A stretch of 64,000 nt of DNA, taken from Pithys albifrons albifrons (taxonomy: Eukaryota; Chordata; Aves; Passeriformes; Thamnophilidae). Each line of letters starts with the position of its first letter. Within the stretch, counting starts at the first letter, position 1. Of this stretch, positions 13,195 through 26,042 are shown in pieces. Made by a program: the position numbers and the translations under genes. The notes under the pieces are model-generated. The model was given only the letters and a program-made list of their open reading frames with translations. It did no database searches and was not told where the DNA came from. The DNA is taken from contig NC_092497.1 of the NCBI RefSeq assembly GCF_047495875.1, forward strand, positions 6,354,937 through 6,418,936, in the 5' to 3' direction.

Positions 13195-13830
13195 CTAGAT
13201 CATGACACTCAGTGCCACGTCCAATCTCACTTGAAAAACCTCCAGGGATGGGGAATACACCACCTCTCTGGGCAGACCATTCAAATGCCTGATTACTCTC
13301 TCTGCAAAGAATTTATTGCTCATATCCAACTTAAATTTCACCTGGGAGAGCTTAAGCCCATTCCCCCTTCTCCTATTGCTGACTGCCTGGGAGAAGAGAC
13401 CAACCCCCACCTGGTTATAACTTCCCTTTAGGTAGTTATAGACAATGATGAGGTCACCTCTCAGCCTCCTCTTCTCCAGGCTAAACAACCCCAGCTCCCT
13501 CAGCCTCTCCCCACAGCACTTGTGCTCCAGTCCCTTCACCAGCCTTGTTGCTCTTCTCTGGACTCACTCCAGCCCCTCAATATCTTTCCTGAACTGAGGG
13601 GCCCAGAACTGAACACAGTACTCAAGGTGTGGCCTCACCAACGCAGAGTACAGGGGAAGGATCACTTCCCTGGTCCTGCTGGTCACTCTATTTTTGATAC
13701 AGGACAGGATCCCATTGGCCTTCTTGGCCACCTGGGCACACTGTTGGCTCATGTTGAGCTTCCTGTCAATTAACTTCAAATTGCACTTTTCTTTCCCTGA
13801 ATTTTTTCTGCATGACCTAGCTCTCTTCAT
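13195..13830 (-). pseudogene. CR1 reverse transcriptase, C-terminal remnant
   Basis: Two overlapping reverse-strand frames (13564-13830 and 13195-13539) together match the last part of the CR1 ORF2 protein. The blocks seen are [40 protein letters not shown] and [19 protein letters not shown]. The frame breaks between them, and the catalytic palm with its FADD box is absent because of the internal deletion just upstream. It cannot encode an active polymerase. Confidence 0.85.
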
Positions 13831-13983
13831 AAATTCTTCTTAAGTTGGCAGCCCTTTTTTCCACAGGTGGTAAACTTCCTTTTTTATCCCTGATTTCCTT
13901 CACAATCTCCCTATTTAACTAAGCTAGCCATCTTCCCCTCCGGCTGGCCTTTCGGCACACTGGGACAGCCTGTTGCTGTGCAC

Positions 13984-14874
13984 TCAAAATTTCCTGCTTG
14001 AAACATGTCCATCCCTCCTGGATCCCTTGCCTTTAAGGGTTGTTTCCCAGGGTGTGCTCTGAATCAGTCTTTTGAATAGGCCAAAATCTGCCCTCCGGAA
14101 GTCCACTGTAGATGTTTTAATGATGGCTCTCCTTACATCCCTGAGTATTGAAAATTTTATTACTTTATGGTCGATATGCCCCAGGTGGCCTCCAATCACT
14201 ACATCACCCACCAGCCCCTCTCTGTTTGGAAACAGTCGATCTAGCGAGGTCTTACCCCTGGTAGGCTCATTTACCAGTTGATGAAGGAAATTGTCCTCTA
14301 TACACTCCAGGAACCTCCTAGACTGCCTCTTCTCTGCAATACTAAGCTCCCAACAGATATCTGGCAGGTTAAAGTCACCCATAAGAACAAGAGCTGGAGA
14401 TTTTGTGACATCTGCCAGCTGCTTACAGAAAAATTCATCCCCTTCTTCATCCTGATTGGGTGGTCTGTAACAGACACCCACAAGGATGTCAGCCTTGTTG
14501 ACCTTCTCCCAAATTCTGGTCCACAGGCACTCAACCTTGTCACTGCTGACCTCAAGGTCAACAGAGTCAAGAGACTCTCTAACATATAAAGCTACCCCTC
14601 CACCTCTCCTACCCTGCCTGTCCTTTCTGAAGAGCTTGCAGCTCCCCATAGCAGTCCTCCAGTCATCTGAGTCATCCCACCATGTTTCTGTGACAGAAAC
14701 TACGTCATAGTTTTCCTGCTGCACTATGTCTTCCAGCTCCTCTTGTTTGTTTCCCATACTGCGTGCATTGGTGTACATGCACTTCAGCTGGGCCATTGAT
14801 TTTATTCTCAACTCGGGCTCTATGCCCTTAGGCTTATCTCTGGAGAGCCTAGTTTCAGACCCTTCCCTCTTCAA
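13984..14874 (-). pseudogene. CR1 ORF2 endonuclease domain (APE type), open 296 codons
   Basis: This would be the apurinic/apyrimidinic-type endonuclease that nicks target DNA to prime LINE reverse transcription. The family motifs appear in order: MYTNARSMGNKQEELE with the metal-site Asn near residue 36; DVVSVTETWW with the catalytic Glu near residue 63; VALYVRES; GDFNLPDICW near residue 167; and a final GHIDHKVIKF block. In CR1 this last motif is usually Ser-Asp-His, and here the Ser is replaced by Ile. The frame opens inside a longer element and ends in the pre-RT region, which leads into the deletion near 13.77 kb. The domain is readable but is part of a dead element. Confidence 0.85.
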
Positions 14875-15075
14875 AACCAGTTTAAAGCCCTCCTAACTAT
14901 CCCTGCCAACTTATGGGCTACAGTTCTTTTGCTCTTCCTAGATAGATGAAGCCCATCTGGTTTGAGGAGACAAGGCAACATAGAGTTGGCCCCATGATCA
15001 AAAAACCCAAAATTTTGATGGTAGCAGCAGTCCCTAAGCCACCTATTGATAAGCTGGGCTTTCTTATACCCTCAT

Positions 15076-18000
15076 TTAGTCATATGTTTGGAGAGGATAA
15101 AGCATGTCACAGTTGCCAATGCAAGGCTGTAGAAGAAAAATGCCATAAGACTTATTTTCCTGGTAGAATTACCTGTTTGTCACTGTACATGTCTTCTGTT
15201 TCCAATGCCAAGACTTATTCTTTGTAAAGGATAACATGTCAAGTTCATACAGCGTAAGGGATAAATCCAACCCAGAATTTAATCATTCAAGGTTTTTAAG
15301 ACCAAAAAATTCTTCTACTCTGTGAAGACTACATGGTTATTGGATATTGAGGTTACCACCATCAAAAATTATCTCAACTATAACCACTTTACATTATTTT
15401 CACATAGCTTTGATGTCTTTAGCAATATATAATTGTAAAAATACCTCATTTGAAATCAAAGACCTCATCCCAAACTAAAGGGATATGATACCAAAACTAT
15501 CTATGGGACTCTACATCATTGAAACACACCTTAGACTGAATCTTGAACATTATCAACTGATGTGACCCCCAAACAAAACCCAGTCAATCAAAAAGTTAAT
15601 GTCCAATATTACATATACTCGTCTTATATTTTTTAATTCTGTCCAACCTATTTTTGTTCCTCCTTCTTTTTTAAATAAAAATTCTTAATGTAAAAGCATG
15701 ATTTGAGATGAATCAAGGCCAGTTAGCAGGAAACTAAGAGTCATGTTGATCCTATGTCACTATACTAGAGGTGAAAGTTTTTTTGACCAAACCCAGAGAA
15801 TGAGTGCACACACACTACTGTGCTACACCAGTTTTGGAACAGAAATCTTTGAGCTTCTGGAGTTACTATTTGAGAAAGGAGACATTGATCTCTTCTATGT
15901 AGCTATACCTGCTGGTCATATATGCACCAGTCCTTATTGCTTCCTGCATCAACACTGACCACATGGATTCTGCATCCTAGACATAGTTGAAAATTGCTTT
16001 ATATGTTACTAAGTGTTGTTCAGATGAGAAGAAGAAAATCCCATGCAAGCAGGGTTTCTCTCTCATCACTTCCATTAGATCAGGTTTTGGAGAAAACCTA
16101 AAAAACCTATGAGACATGTTTCTACCTAGTAGTACATAATTAAACTAAGAACCTTGAAATTTTTACTACAAGTATTTCACATCTGGTGTCTTTATTAGCA
16201 TTCAACTAAGTGTCACAAACCATTTAGTTTAGTAGTGAAGAAGTATTTTGAACAGTATTCCTAGAAGGATGTTTCTTTCTTAATTTCTTCACTTTTTCCA
16301 TTCACTTCCCATTTGTTCTTTCATCTTTCTCCCATTTTCCATTTCTCAGAGTTTCTCTTTGCTTTTGCATTGTGACTGTGAACTACATAATTGTGCAAAA
16401 GCAGACCCAAAGCAGCTGTAAGATGAAGAGAACAACCCTAAAGTGAATATATATATTTCTGATAGAAAGTGGCAACTTGAGATAGAGAGGCAGGTGAAAC
16501 ATTTTTGCAAGACTAGGGAACTGTCCTTATGGGTACAGTGACTTCTACCTTTCACTCAGGATTTAGATCCACAACCCACTCCTACAATCATGCTCTTTGT
16601 AAATGAAAAGTAAACAGAGTAAACGTAGGGCCTGCCCAGGAACTGTAAGATCAAAAGATTGAGAGACTCAAACTTCCTGCTCCAAGGATTCACACTATCT
16701 CATTAAGAAACAAGTCCAAGCACTAGGAATGGATTGCTTTGAGAGAGAAAAAAAACTCACTAAGAAAACTGGGCTTCAAATACACAAATTAAAATACCTT
16801 GTTTCAAATCACCACTTCATAATATTAACCATTTTGTCTAAAGACAATTTTGTATGAAATACTTGGTGGTGGTTGTTGTATAAATGAACTTCATGGCTTT
16901 AAAAGTACATACCCATAAAATAGTCAGCCAAAAAATTCCTGATAGAGTCTCAGAGTGTTCTTGAAATGTATCCATAAGACTGACCTTCAAGTAATATACG
17001 GTGGAAATCACTGCTTTCTTTTACAACACAGCAGTGGGAGAACAGTTTTACCTCTTTGGCTCAGCACCTTGAATTCATATGTCCACTTTTCTGGGAGATA
17101 ATTCTAACTATTGTGTTATTGGGTATTCTTGGGTACATATTCTTTGAGTTTCTTGAAGTTATTCCACTTTGCAAGATAAAATGAAATATTCATCAAGTCA
17201 GACAGAAAGAATGAATAAGCAAGATTCCTTTGTCTGTTGGGTTAGATAGTCATGTGGGAGATGAACACATGGGTTCTGGTCCCTGCTCCAATAAATACTT
17301 AATACATACCAATGTATAACTCAGGGAGCAAGTCCTTCACATGAGACAGGCAGAGACATTCATGTTTTGTGAATCTCAGGAGGATTTAAACATAAAATAG
17401 ATATCTCACTCTGTCAAGACCAGAGTTCTTGGCATACTCAGAGCAGAACTTCAGATACCAAGGGAACTTCTCTGACAGAAATACTCGTGAGTTTGCAGCA
17501 CAGCAGCTTTAAAAATCTGATTTTTAAAAAAGAGAATCTGAGATTTTATGGACTTAATCACAAATGTCTTCATTTTTCTATTTTTATTAGATTTGTTTTC
17601 TCAGAAGACATAAAAGTTTGCACTGGAATTCCATCTGTTGAGCAAAGTCCTAGTAGAATACACAGCCACCTTCCTACTTAAGTGTCCAAAGCATATTAAA
17701 AAAAAAAAAAAGAAGAAGAATAACATTAACAGACTATGACAAGTAATTTCCCCGTTCCACTGTCTAGGAAGAAATCTCCATTACAATCAGAAATGGAACC
17801 TGCCTACACAGCTGCATGTTCAGGGCTTTGCTGTTGTAGCTGCAGCCATGCACACGTGAGAGGATGGCCAATTGCTGCTTCCTGTTTGCAGGAAATATTT
17901 AATGGTTTTGTTACCTAACATCACAGAAGGTCAGCAGGGAGATGGATGGTGATAATCTAACAAGCAAAATTGTTCTAACAAAGCATCTGTGAGCAACTGC

Positions 18001-18464
18001 TTGATCAAAATGACAGACATCAATCAGAATAATAACTTCAAATATGAGATTTTCAATTAGCGAAGGAACATAAATAAATGCATCAGGAAAACAAGCATAA
18101 GGGATTTGGGAAGGAGACACCACATACATAACAAAAGAAAGAGAGAGAGGCAGCAGGATGAGAAACAGACTGATGTACACAAAGATATGTGCACAGAAGC
18201 AGACTTACAAACAGGTCTGCTGGGAGATACACAGATAAACAGAAGTATTACAAATATTGTGTCTTGCTTGCACACAGGAAATTCTTGTTCAAGTTTTGAA
18301 AAGATCTTACACTATACTTTGCATTTAAAGCAAAAACAAACAAACAAACAAATAAAAAACCAAAAAAACCTCAAAACCAACAAGGAAACAAACCCAAAAA
18401 CTAATGTCTCCACTCCACTCCTCTTCTTCCAGATTTTCTCTAACACAAAACTCCTTGTAGGACA
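15076..18464. other. Unique AT-rich sequence, nothing recognised
   Basis: No gene or repeat family recognised. An A run with GAAGAA lies at 17699-17722 and a CAAA-type patch at about 18337-18400. The many short open frames lack known motifs. Confidence 0.5.
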
Positions 18465-18999
18465 TATTTGGCACTGGTGAGGCTGCACCTGGAAACCTAT
18501 GTTCAGTTATGGACCCCTCACTACAAGACAGGCATAGAGATGCTAGAGCATATCCAGAGAAGGTCAATGGACCTGGGGAAGGGTCTGGAACACAAGTCTG
18601 ATGAGGACCAGCTGAGGGAGCTGGGGTGGGGCTCAGCCTGGAGAAAAGGAGGCTCAGAGGGAACCTTATCACTCTCTCCAACTCCCTGACAGGATGGTGT
18701 AACCAGGTGGGGTCAGGTTCTTCTTCCAGGTAACAAGCAACAGGACAAGATGATACCATTAAGCTGTGTCACAAGAGGTTCAGGTTGCATATTAAGAATT
18801 TTTTCTTTCACCGAAATGGTTGTCAGTCACTGGAACAGTCTGCCTGGGAAACTGTTGGATCACCATCCCTATAAGTGTTAAAAAAACAAATGTACGTGGC
18901 ACTTGGAGATGTTATTTAGTGGCAATGTGGCATTGCTAGCTTAATTAGACCCGATCATAGAACGTTTTTCAAACCTTAACAATTCTATGATTCTGTGTG
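18465..18999 (+). mobile_element. CR1 LINE fragment, 3' end
   Basis: It reads as CR1 in the forward direction from the RT C-terminus (ALVRLHLETYVQLWTP in a frame starting 18468) through the 3' untranslated region to a terminal ATTCTATGATTCTGTG tail. It is strongly 5'-truncated, as is usual for CR1. It is more diverged than copies A to C. Confidence 0.85.
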
Positions 19000-19657
19000 T
19001 TTATCAGAAGCATAACCCCAGGGATAAGCATATTCAGACTGAGTGCCTCTTTTGCCATTTCCTTGCCTCTGAGATTGTCATTTGTATTAGTGGAAAATGA
19101 GTGGAAAATGCAGCCTGATCAAAATGGTGGTATTTTACTTTCACTTTGCACAGGAAAATGGGCAATGAAGACTCTAAATGTCATATCTCCAATAGAAAAA
19201 TTAAAGATCACCTTCATCTCAGGGAAAACCTTCTTGTGCAGATTGTGGAAAGGTGCAGGATATGACAGGAAATTATTTTTAGGTACAGATCTGATTTTTG
19301 TACTTCCCTCAGAGTTTATGATGTTGGACTGGATACTGAGACAGATAGAGTTTTGGTCTAGCATGGAATGGCCACTCTAATGTTTTCACTAAAAACTTTA
19401 AACTAATGTGTGGGCCTCAAAGATCTTGACTTGTCCTCCTCAAAACCTCTTTACTATGAACTTGTTGATGTTTGCTATGAGCCTCATGATGTCTCCAAAA
19501 GCTGAGTGCTTTTTTGAAATATTCCAATATCTTTAGGGATGCTTATAAAACAAACAAAATTCAAAAGCTTGGGGGGGATGGGGGTGTGGAGGGGGGGGAA
19601 GAGGTCGCAAAAGTACTCAATTAACAGACTTCCTTATATGACTCAAGACCTGCATTG
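19000..19657. other. Unique sequence with a G-rich patch
   Basis: No gene recognised. A 127-codon frame at 18997-19380 has no known motif. A G-rich run lies at about 19570-19600. Confidence 0.4.
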
Positions 19658-19662
19658 CTCTT

Positions 19663-20283
19663 TGTGATGGTTTGATCCAGGTTTTACCCTGGTAACCAGA
19701 TGTAACTAGGGAGGGGCTTGTCTCCTAGGTATTCCTCACCCATTCTTTCCCCTCCCACGGGACCAGGGAGGATATGAGACAGGAGATAGGAAGTTTAGCC
19801 TCTCTTTGTTTTGTGACGAGGGTTGAGGGCAGTGAGGTTTTTTTGCTGATTTCAGTTCTTTATCAGAGCCACGCAAGAGATCAGGAAAAAGACGTAAGTG
19901 AAGGGACGTGAGAGAGAGAGGGCTAGCTTTCTTCTCAGAGTGGTTTGTGGGATTGTGTTGTACTGGTTTACTTCGAGAGTGGGTGGGGTTGTTTTTGGTA
20001 CCCATTGCTTCTGTTTTGTCTCTTTGTTGCCCCTGTTTTCCCCTTCCCTTTTTTCCTCCCCTTCTTTTTCCCTTTTCCTATTGTGAGAGCAAATTGCAAA
20101 CATATAATTGCAGACATTTAGAGAATATACATATACAGATATATATACTGACTTGGCTCAGTTTCTTTCAAGGTTTTGTTTTGTTTTTTTTTTCCCTTTC
20201 CTTTTCCCTGCTTTGAGGAGGGGGGGGGGGGGGGGAGGGAGGGGGCAGCTCAGGCTGGGGACGGTCAGGATGGAACCAAGACA
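19663..20283 (+). mobile_element. Solo LTR, ERVL-like (621 bp)
   Basis: It starts TGTGATGGTTTGATCCAGG and ends GGAACCAAGACA. It is flanked by CTCTT (19658-19662) and CTCTA (20284-20288), a 5-bp duplication with one mismatch. Its ends match the consensus of the LTRs at 21249 and 60555 in this window (TGT..TGGTTT at the start, AAGACA at the end), which also sets the orientation. A TATA-rich stretch lies near 20127-20150. A run of 16 G at 20220-20235 is included. No internal retroviral region is attached. Confidence 0.65.
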
Positions 20284-21050
20284 CTCTAGCAGTAACATAA
20301 TGAAAATATCATTGTGGAGTGATGGGTGGGAAGGGAGAGGATCAGTGTAATCTCTTGTCCGATTTTCAGAGAAATGATTTTTCTTTTTTGTGAAAGTGGT
20401 ACTTTGGAGCAGTAAGGTTCCTGAGTGCTGACTCAGGTAGGCATTCTGGTTACTACTGATGTCTTGCAACAAAAATATATATGAAAATTTTCACAGATCA
20501 GATGAAGAAGGAGCTCCTCTGTATCCTATTCGGGGTTTGAATAGTATTTAGTCTACAAAAGAAATTCTGAAAGAGGTAAATTTAGACCACTTATACCCTA
20601 CAGGTGACTATATAGGCAAAATTTTATATCATAAGCATCATTGAAAACCAGCGCATTAATTAAAAAATGTGGAAAATTGAAATGCTTTATGTCACAGACC
20701 ATCTCTAAAGTGAATCAGAGCAGAAAGTGGTTGCATAAATGATAAAAGGTACTTCTTACATTTTCTCCTGTGCCTTCAAAACACTCATTTTTGTAAGAAG
20801 ACATTTTGGATACTCAGAAGACTCAATAGAGACCAATCTAAGAATAAAGGACCTTTGAGAGTCCAGAGAAGGTAAAGACATAAGGTCTGACAGTTGATAA
20901 ATATATCTAGGGAAAAAAAAAAAGGAGACAAAGAAAATCTGAGGTCTGTCAGCAGGACACTGCAAAAAGCATTTGACTAAAAGCAGTAAGTCACTATCAG
21001 CTGTTGAAAAAGAAAGGGTATATTTAGATTATCCTAATCTCATACTAAAA

Positions 21051-21203
21051 GTCAGAAGGTTTAGGTTAGATTCAGGGATAAAATTCTTGATTGTGAGAAT
21101 TGTGAGGATCTGGCAGAGATTGCCCAGAGAAGTTGTGAGTGTTCCATCTCTGGAAGTGTCCAAGGCCAGGTTGAATGGTGCTCAAAATAACACAGTCTTT
21201 TAG
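21051..21203 (+). mobile_element. CR1 LINE scrap, 3' untranslated region
   Basis: About 150 bases match the CR1 3' segment around the TTGCCCAGAGAAGTTGTG block and the CTGGAAGTGTCCAAGGCCAG block. Neither the 5' part nor the terminal tail is present. Confidence 0.75.
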
Positions 21204-21248
21204 AAAGTAGCCCTGCCTATAGAAGGGGAGTGGGAATCTTTATGGTGC

Positions 21249-21841
21249 TGCAGTGGTTTTAGCTGGGCCTCAAATTAGCAGGCTCAGAGAATCTATGTGG
21301 ATTGAGAGACAGCTCTCACCTGACTGGGTAACCAAAGAAGTATTTCATACCAGATGACTCAAACTTAAGATATGTGTGCAGCAGTGGGGGGTGTTAGGTC
21401 AGTTCCACCATGGCTGGAGTACAGAGAAGACTGCTGCAGTTGTTCTCTTCTGTTAGGCCCTGCCTCTGCTGCCGCTACATCGTATTTTGTTTTAGTTTCA
21501 GGGAAGTAGGAATATATTCTTGTTATACTTTCTCTTTCTTGCTAGGTGTCTTTTAGAGTGCTTATGAATCTAGAGTAATGGGCTTTATATTAACTGGGGA
21601 GTGGGAAGTTATTTCTTGTTATATATATAAAACTTGTGCAAGCGTATGTTATATTGTAGTTCTCTCTTAATTTTCTCTTTTCTGTATAAATACATATAGT
21701 TAGTTTCAGCCTAAAACTAGTTTGGAGGGTTTTTTGTCCTCTCTCTCTTCTTTTTTCCCTTAGCTGGTTGGGGTGGGGGGAGGAGCAACCCTTTTCACTC
21801 TGTCCTGGACAGCTGGCATTTTGCCAGCTCAACCCAAGACA
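21249..21841 (+). mobile_element. Solo LTR, ERVL-like (593 bp)
   Basis: It begins TGCAGTGGTTTTAGCTGGG and ends CAACCCAAGACA. The flanks GGTGC (21244-21248) and GATGC (21842-21846) form a 5-bp duplication with one mismatch. It is nearly the same sequence as the 5' LTR of the provirus at 60555, so both belong to one subfamily. A TATAAATA box sits near 21686-21693, and a T/C-rich U5 follows. The 80-codon reverse frame inside is also found in the sister LTRs, but its conservation reflects common descent and not coding. Confidence 0.75.
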
Positions 21842-21846
21842 GATGC

Positions 21847-24800
21847 CTTTTAGCTCAAACCATTCTATGAACTGTTGAATGTCAGCTTGTATGAAATGAA
21901 TTGCTGTAAGTCAGATAGTAGACAGGTCCATGTAATGGCAAGTAAATTTTCAGGCACACACATGGCCAGGTAAGCAAACTGACATTGTACACACAAACCA
22001 ATAGATTTCAGTTTGTACAGCTGTATAACATGCCACTTCAAAATGCCCTCAGTCCTTCCAAAAAAACCCAACACACAGCACCCATTATTTCATTTTTGTT
22101 GACTCAAAAATTGCTGAGTGAATCTCCAGTCATTTAAGAATTATGGACCTAATTCTGTCCTTGGAATTATTGTGGGTTCTCTTCACAAGTCAAGGGAAAA
22201 CATCTGGGCCACAATTTTGGCTAATTTAGGTTCAATTATATTTCTGATTGTGGTTTTACCTTCTCTGTGGTGGGGTACTTGACTTGGTTTATGCTAATTA
22301 TCCGCCGAAGTGTCTCACAGCTCCAGAATTTGGTTTCCACTTGAGTAACTACCAAGTTTATGAGTCTGACCTTATCAAGCTTCTTTTAAGGCAGCTCTCA
22401 GCGTCAGTCCAAAGTTACAACTGCCCTTCATTCTTATTTTCACAATTAAAACCCTTCCGAACTCCTCATTGTTAACCCTGAAGACTGAGTCACTTACTTA
22501 AGCCGTCTCTCAAAGTCACGGGCACTTGTCGTAAAGGAGGAAGAGGAATGATGGAAACACATGGGAAAATCACGTCTTCTCTTTCACACACATTACTCTT
22601 CATTTCCTTTTGTCACTGACCTGAATGCAGGCACACCAAGTGTTTGGCTGAAATTACAGACTTGTAAATTTCAGAGGGAGAGCAATTTGTGTCATGCACA
22701 CCTTATGGGGTTTTTTTGTCTGAAAATGATTTTCACGTCCCCTCCCAACTCTTCCTTCCCCCCTCCCCGCAGCTGCAGCAACAGCCTTTTTGCTGTGGAT
22801 GAAGGGCTATTTCCTGAATTCCAAAATCTGACCTCAGTTCTTTGATAATGTAATTTATAAATGTATATGAATGGGCATAAATCTATATATAAGAGCTATA
22901 GCAGGATAAAGCACTATCCTCAAATGGTTATGTTACTTTGGCCTGTCATGTTCTCCACAATACCTGTGTTTAAAACAAACAAACAAAAACAAACAAATAA
23001 ACAAAAACAAACAAACAAACAAGTTACATGAAGTCCTCAGATGCTTTAGTTGAACAAAAATCATTTCAATGACATCCACTATCTCAGGATTTAGGTATGC
23101 TGGATTACTGACAGCATGGGGGTCTCTATTTTTGTATATATTTTCTAGCCAGTCTGGGGTCTTTCATGACATCCCTAGATTTTTTCACAGTCCCACTGTA
23201 CTCTGTGCTGAGACACCCTTCTTCCTGTCCCATATATTTTGTTGCATAATACTTCAATTTTCTAAAATTTCTTCTTCTTCTGTGTTTGGCTGTTAAGGTG
23301 ATCATTTTAGTTAAAAGTTTGTTTTTGCAACATATCCTGAAAAGTTCTCAGAAGTTCCCTTTCATTGTACATCTTTAGAAATCTAGACAGATAAATTAAA
23401 GAACCCATTTCCTTATTCTTGAAGAAAGTGTGCCTGTTAGTCAGCATTACTCAAGCAATGGAGATTTATTCTTTTTCATCTCTCCTCATGACTCATTGCC
23501 TACAACTCCTTGATCATTTTGTTTACTTTGCTCTGAAATATATCAAATTTTACACATCTCATAGAACTTTCTTTCTTTCTGTCCTCTATAACAATCCACA
23601 AAGGGAAGGACAACACTTTTACCTCCTCATACACAATTTTTAAGACTGTATTTTTGAGCTGTTTGGTCTTACTCTTTTGTCCCTTCCATCCAATTACTCT
23701 GATACATTTCAATGCCATTCGCCCTTTTGTTCAGTCATATCTAATCCCTTCATTTTCCTTCAAAAGCAAAGTAATAGGGTCATCTACTCCCAATGATTCT
23801 GTGGCACTGAACTGTAGACAAACATCCTACAGCCAAAATGGGTCCCAGGTATGCAGAAATCAGCAGCAGACAACAGTAACCAATAAATTTTCTCCGTTTC
23901 CATTAGGGGTTAACTTGTTGCTCTTCATTTACGATGATAGATACAAAGTCCAGTGAGATGGGCTTCTTGAAGGCTAATACCTGTCTTACTTTACACCTGA
24001 AGTATGGCAGAGTTTTTTAGATTGTGAATTGATTCATTAAAAAAGACATAAAAGTTTAAGCTTTAGCTTTATGTGATAGTATTATAGCTCCTCCTTAATA
24101 AATGTATAATTAGATAACTATAGGAAGATTGTATATACAGCAGATACTAATCCATTTAATATGTTGACTATCTATACTTAATTATGATAATCTCAATGTG
24201 CTGTTAAATAGACAAGCAGGACAAAAGACTCCCTGAGAGATTTGTCAGTAGTATTTTAAGAGCTGACATAATTCACCTATAATCCTCCGCTAACTCATTA
24301 AAGGCTGGGCATAAGGCTATTTTTTTCCTTCTGTTTTCTATCTAATCAGCCCTTATATCCCTTTTTCACCTCACATACTTACAGCTTATGTTTCTCTCAG
24401 ACAAAAGCAAGAACTTTTATTATTGACATTAGTTAGTGATACTCATATCTGTCCAGGGGTAAAGGGGTCTCTGAATTTGATAAGTGCCTAAAACAATCAC
24501 TTGTCTTTATTTCCTAAGACTCTATGAAAGTACCAAGATGAAAAAACAAAGTAACAAATAAAAGTTGAAAAGAATAGTTAACAACTCATAGAAGAACCAT
24601 TACTATGTATAAATGAGGGTTACACACTCCATCTTTTTCTCTTTTTATGTATGAAGTGAAAGAGATAGAGCTCCTACACATTATTTCCTCCAGCCACTTT
24701 GAATATTGTTCAGTCTTGTTCTCAGTTTCACCAGTGATAAAAGGTTTATTCCAAATATTCCCAGGTGATGGTAGAACAAAAAGTATACCTAATGTGGCTG

Positions 24801-25388
24801 TCCAATGCATTGACATTCATATTTAGTCTCTAAAGTCAAGTCATTTCAGAGGAAAGGGGAGTACAAATTGCTATGTAATGCACTGAGACAATCCTATATC
24901 TCTGCCTCTGTTTCATGACAGATCTTATAAAAGATCATAAATTACTATCTGTTGAAATATATGAATTTAATGTATTCCATTAATGAACACACCTGCACAT
25001 AAAAGATTTTGCAAGTCAGAAGATATGATCAGTCAAACAGCTTTAATAGTTATTAATTACAGTTGCTCACTATTTATTCCTCACCAACATGGAAATGTTA
25101 AGGTATTTTAATACCTATGCTCTTGGATGGCATGCATAAAGCAGGGAAACAGTCTTTTCCTTTTGTATAATCCATCAGCCTGTTACCCAATGCATTAAAC
25201 TCTCTGTTAGACATTTTTTGAGACAGAACCCTTATTTTTCTCCACAGGCTTCAGAAAAGCACAGATTTCTGCAAAGTTTTCTGCTCTTCTGCTTCTATGG
25301 TACTTAGGCCAAATCCAGAAAGCTCCAACTTGGATTTAATTTTATAAAAGATTTCAGTATTTTTTTCAGTATTTATTACAAATTACAG
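21847..25388. other. Unique AT-rich sequence with an (AAAC)n patch
   Basis: No gene recognised. An AAAC-type microsatellite runs from about 22973 to 23021. Several frames of 70-100 codons lack any known domain. Confidence 0.5.
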
Positions 25389-26042
25389 CACAATAGAATG
25401 GCTTGGAATGGAAACAACCTCTGGAGATCAATTTGTCCAACCCTTAAAGCAGGTTGACTGAGAGCAGGTTGCACGGAATCATGTCAAGTAACGTTTTGAA
25501 CATCTCCAAGAAGGAGGCTCCACAACTTCTATAGGTAGCCTATTCCAGTGCTCTGTCACCCTCACAGTAAAGAAGTTCTTCATACTCAGGTGGAACTTTC
25601 TCTGTTTCATTTTGTTCTTGCTGCACCTTGTCCTGCAATCTGGCCCCATGCTTTAGAGAACTCCCTTGACAAATGTTGATGAGGTTCCCTCTCAGCTGTG
25701 TCTCCTTGAGGCTGAACAGGCCCAGCTCCCTCAGCCTTTTTTAAGAGAGATGCTGCAGATCCTTCACCATCAGGCTCATCTCCCCTGACCTGCTGGTACC
25801 ACTCTTTCTAATGCACCCCAAAATTCCATTGACCATTTACAGTGCAGTCTCAAGGACAGGCTGTTGTCCACCAGGACCCCACTGGTCCTTTTCCACAGAG
25901 CTGTTTTCCATAAGGTCAACCCTCACTCTGTACAGGTTAAACCTTCACAGGTACAGGACCTGCACTTGTCTTTTCTGAGCTTTTCTGAGCTTCATTAAGC
26001 TCCTCTCTGTCCAGCTCTCCATCCTGTCCATGTTGTGCTGAT
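25389..26042 (-). mobile_element. CR1 LINE, old 5'-truncated copy
   Basis: The forward strand shows the reversed CR1 3' end (ATAGAATGGCTTGGAATGG), then the reversed RT C-terminal blocks such as CTGAACAGGCCCAGCTCCCT and CCTCACTCTGTACAGG-like sequence. There is no intact frame. Divergence is high compared with copies A to C. Confidence 0.8.

Larger units (their letters stand above)
13119..15075 (-). mobile_element. CR1 LINE copy A, internally deleted
   Basis: The forward strand starts with the reversed CR1 3' end (ATCATAGAATCAGCTGGGTTGG). From there it carries the 3' untranslated part and the C-terminal reverse-transcriptase region to about 13768. It then jumps directly into sequence that in copy B (27-29 kb) lies about 1.17 kb further upstream, so most of the reverse transcriptase is deleted. 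The part beyond holds a readable endonuclease (13984-14874) and more 5' CR1 sequence. The 5' limit near 15075 is approximate. It is close in sequence to copies B and C, so these belong to one relatively young subfamily. Confidence 0.9.

Noticed and set aside
18997..19380. 127-codon forward frame as a gene
   Set aside because: It starts at the tail of a CR1 copy and has no known motif. It is probably chance.
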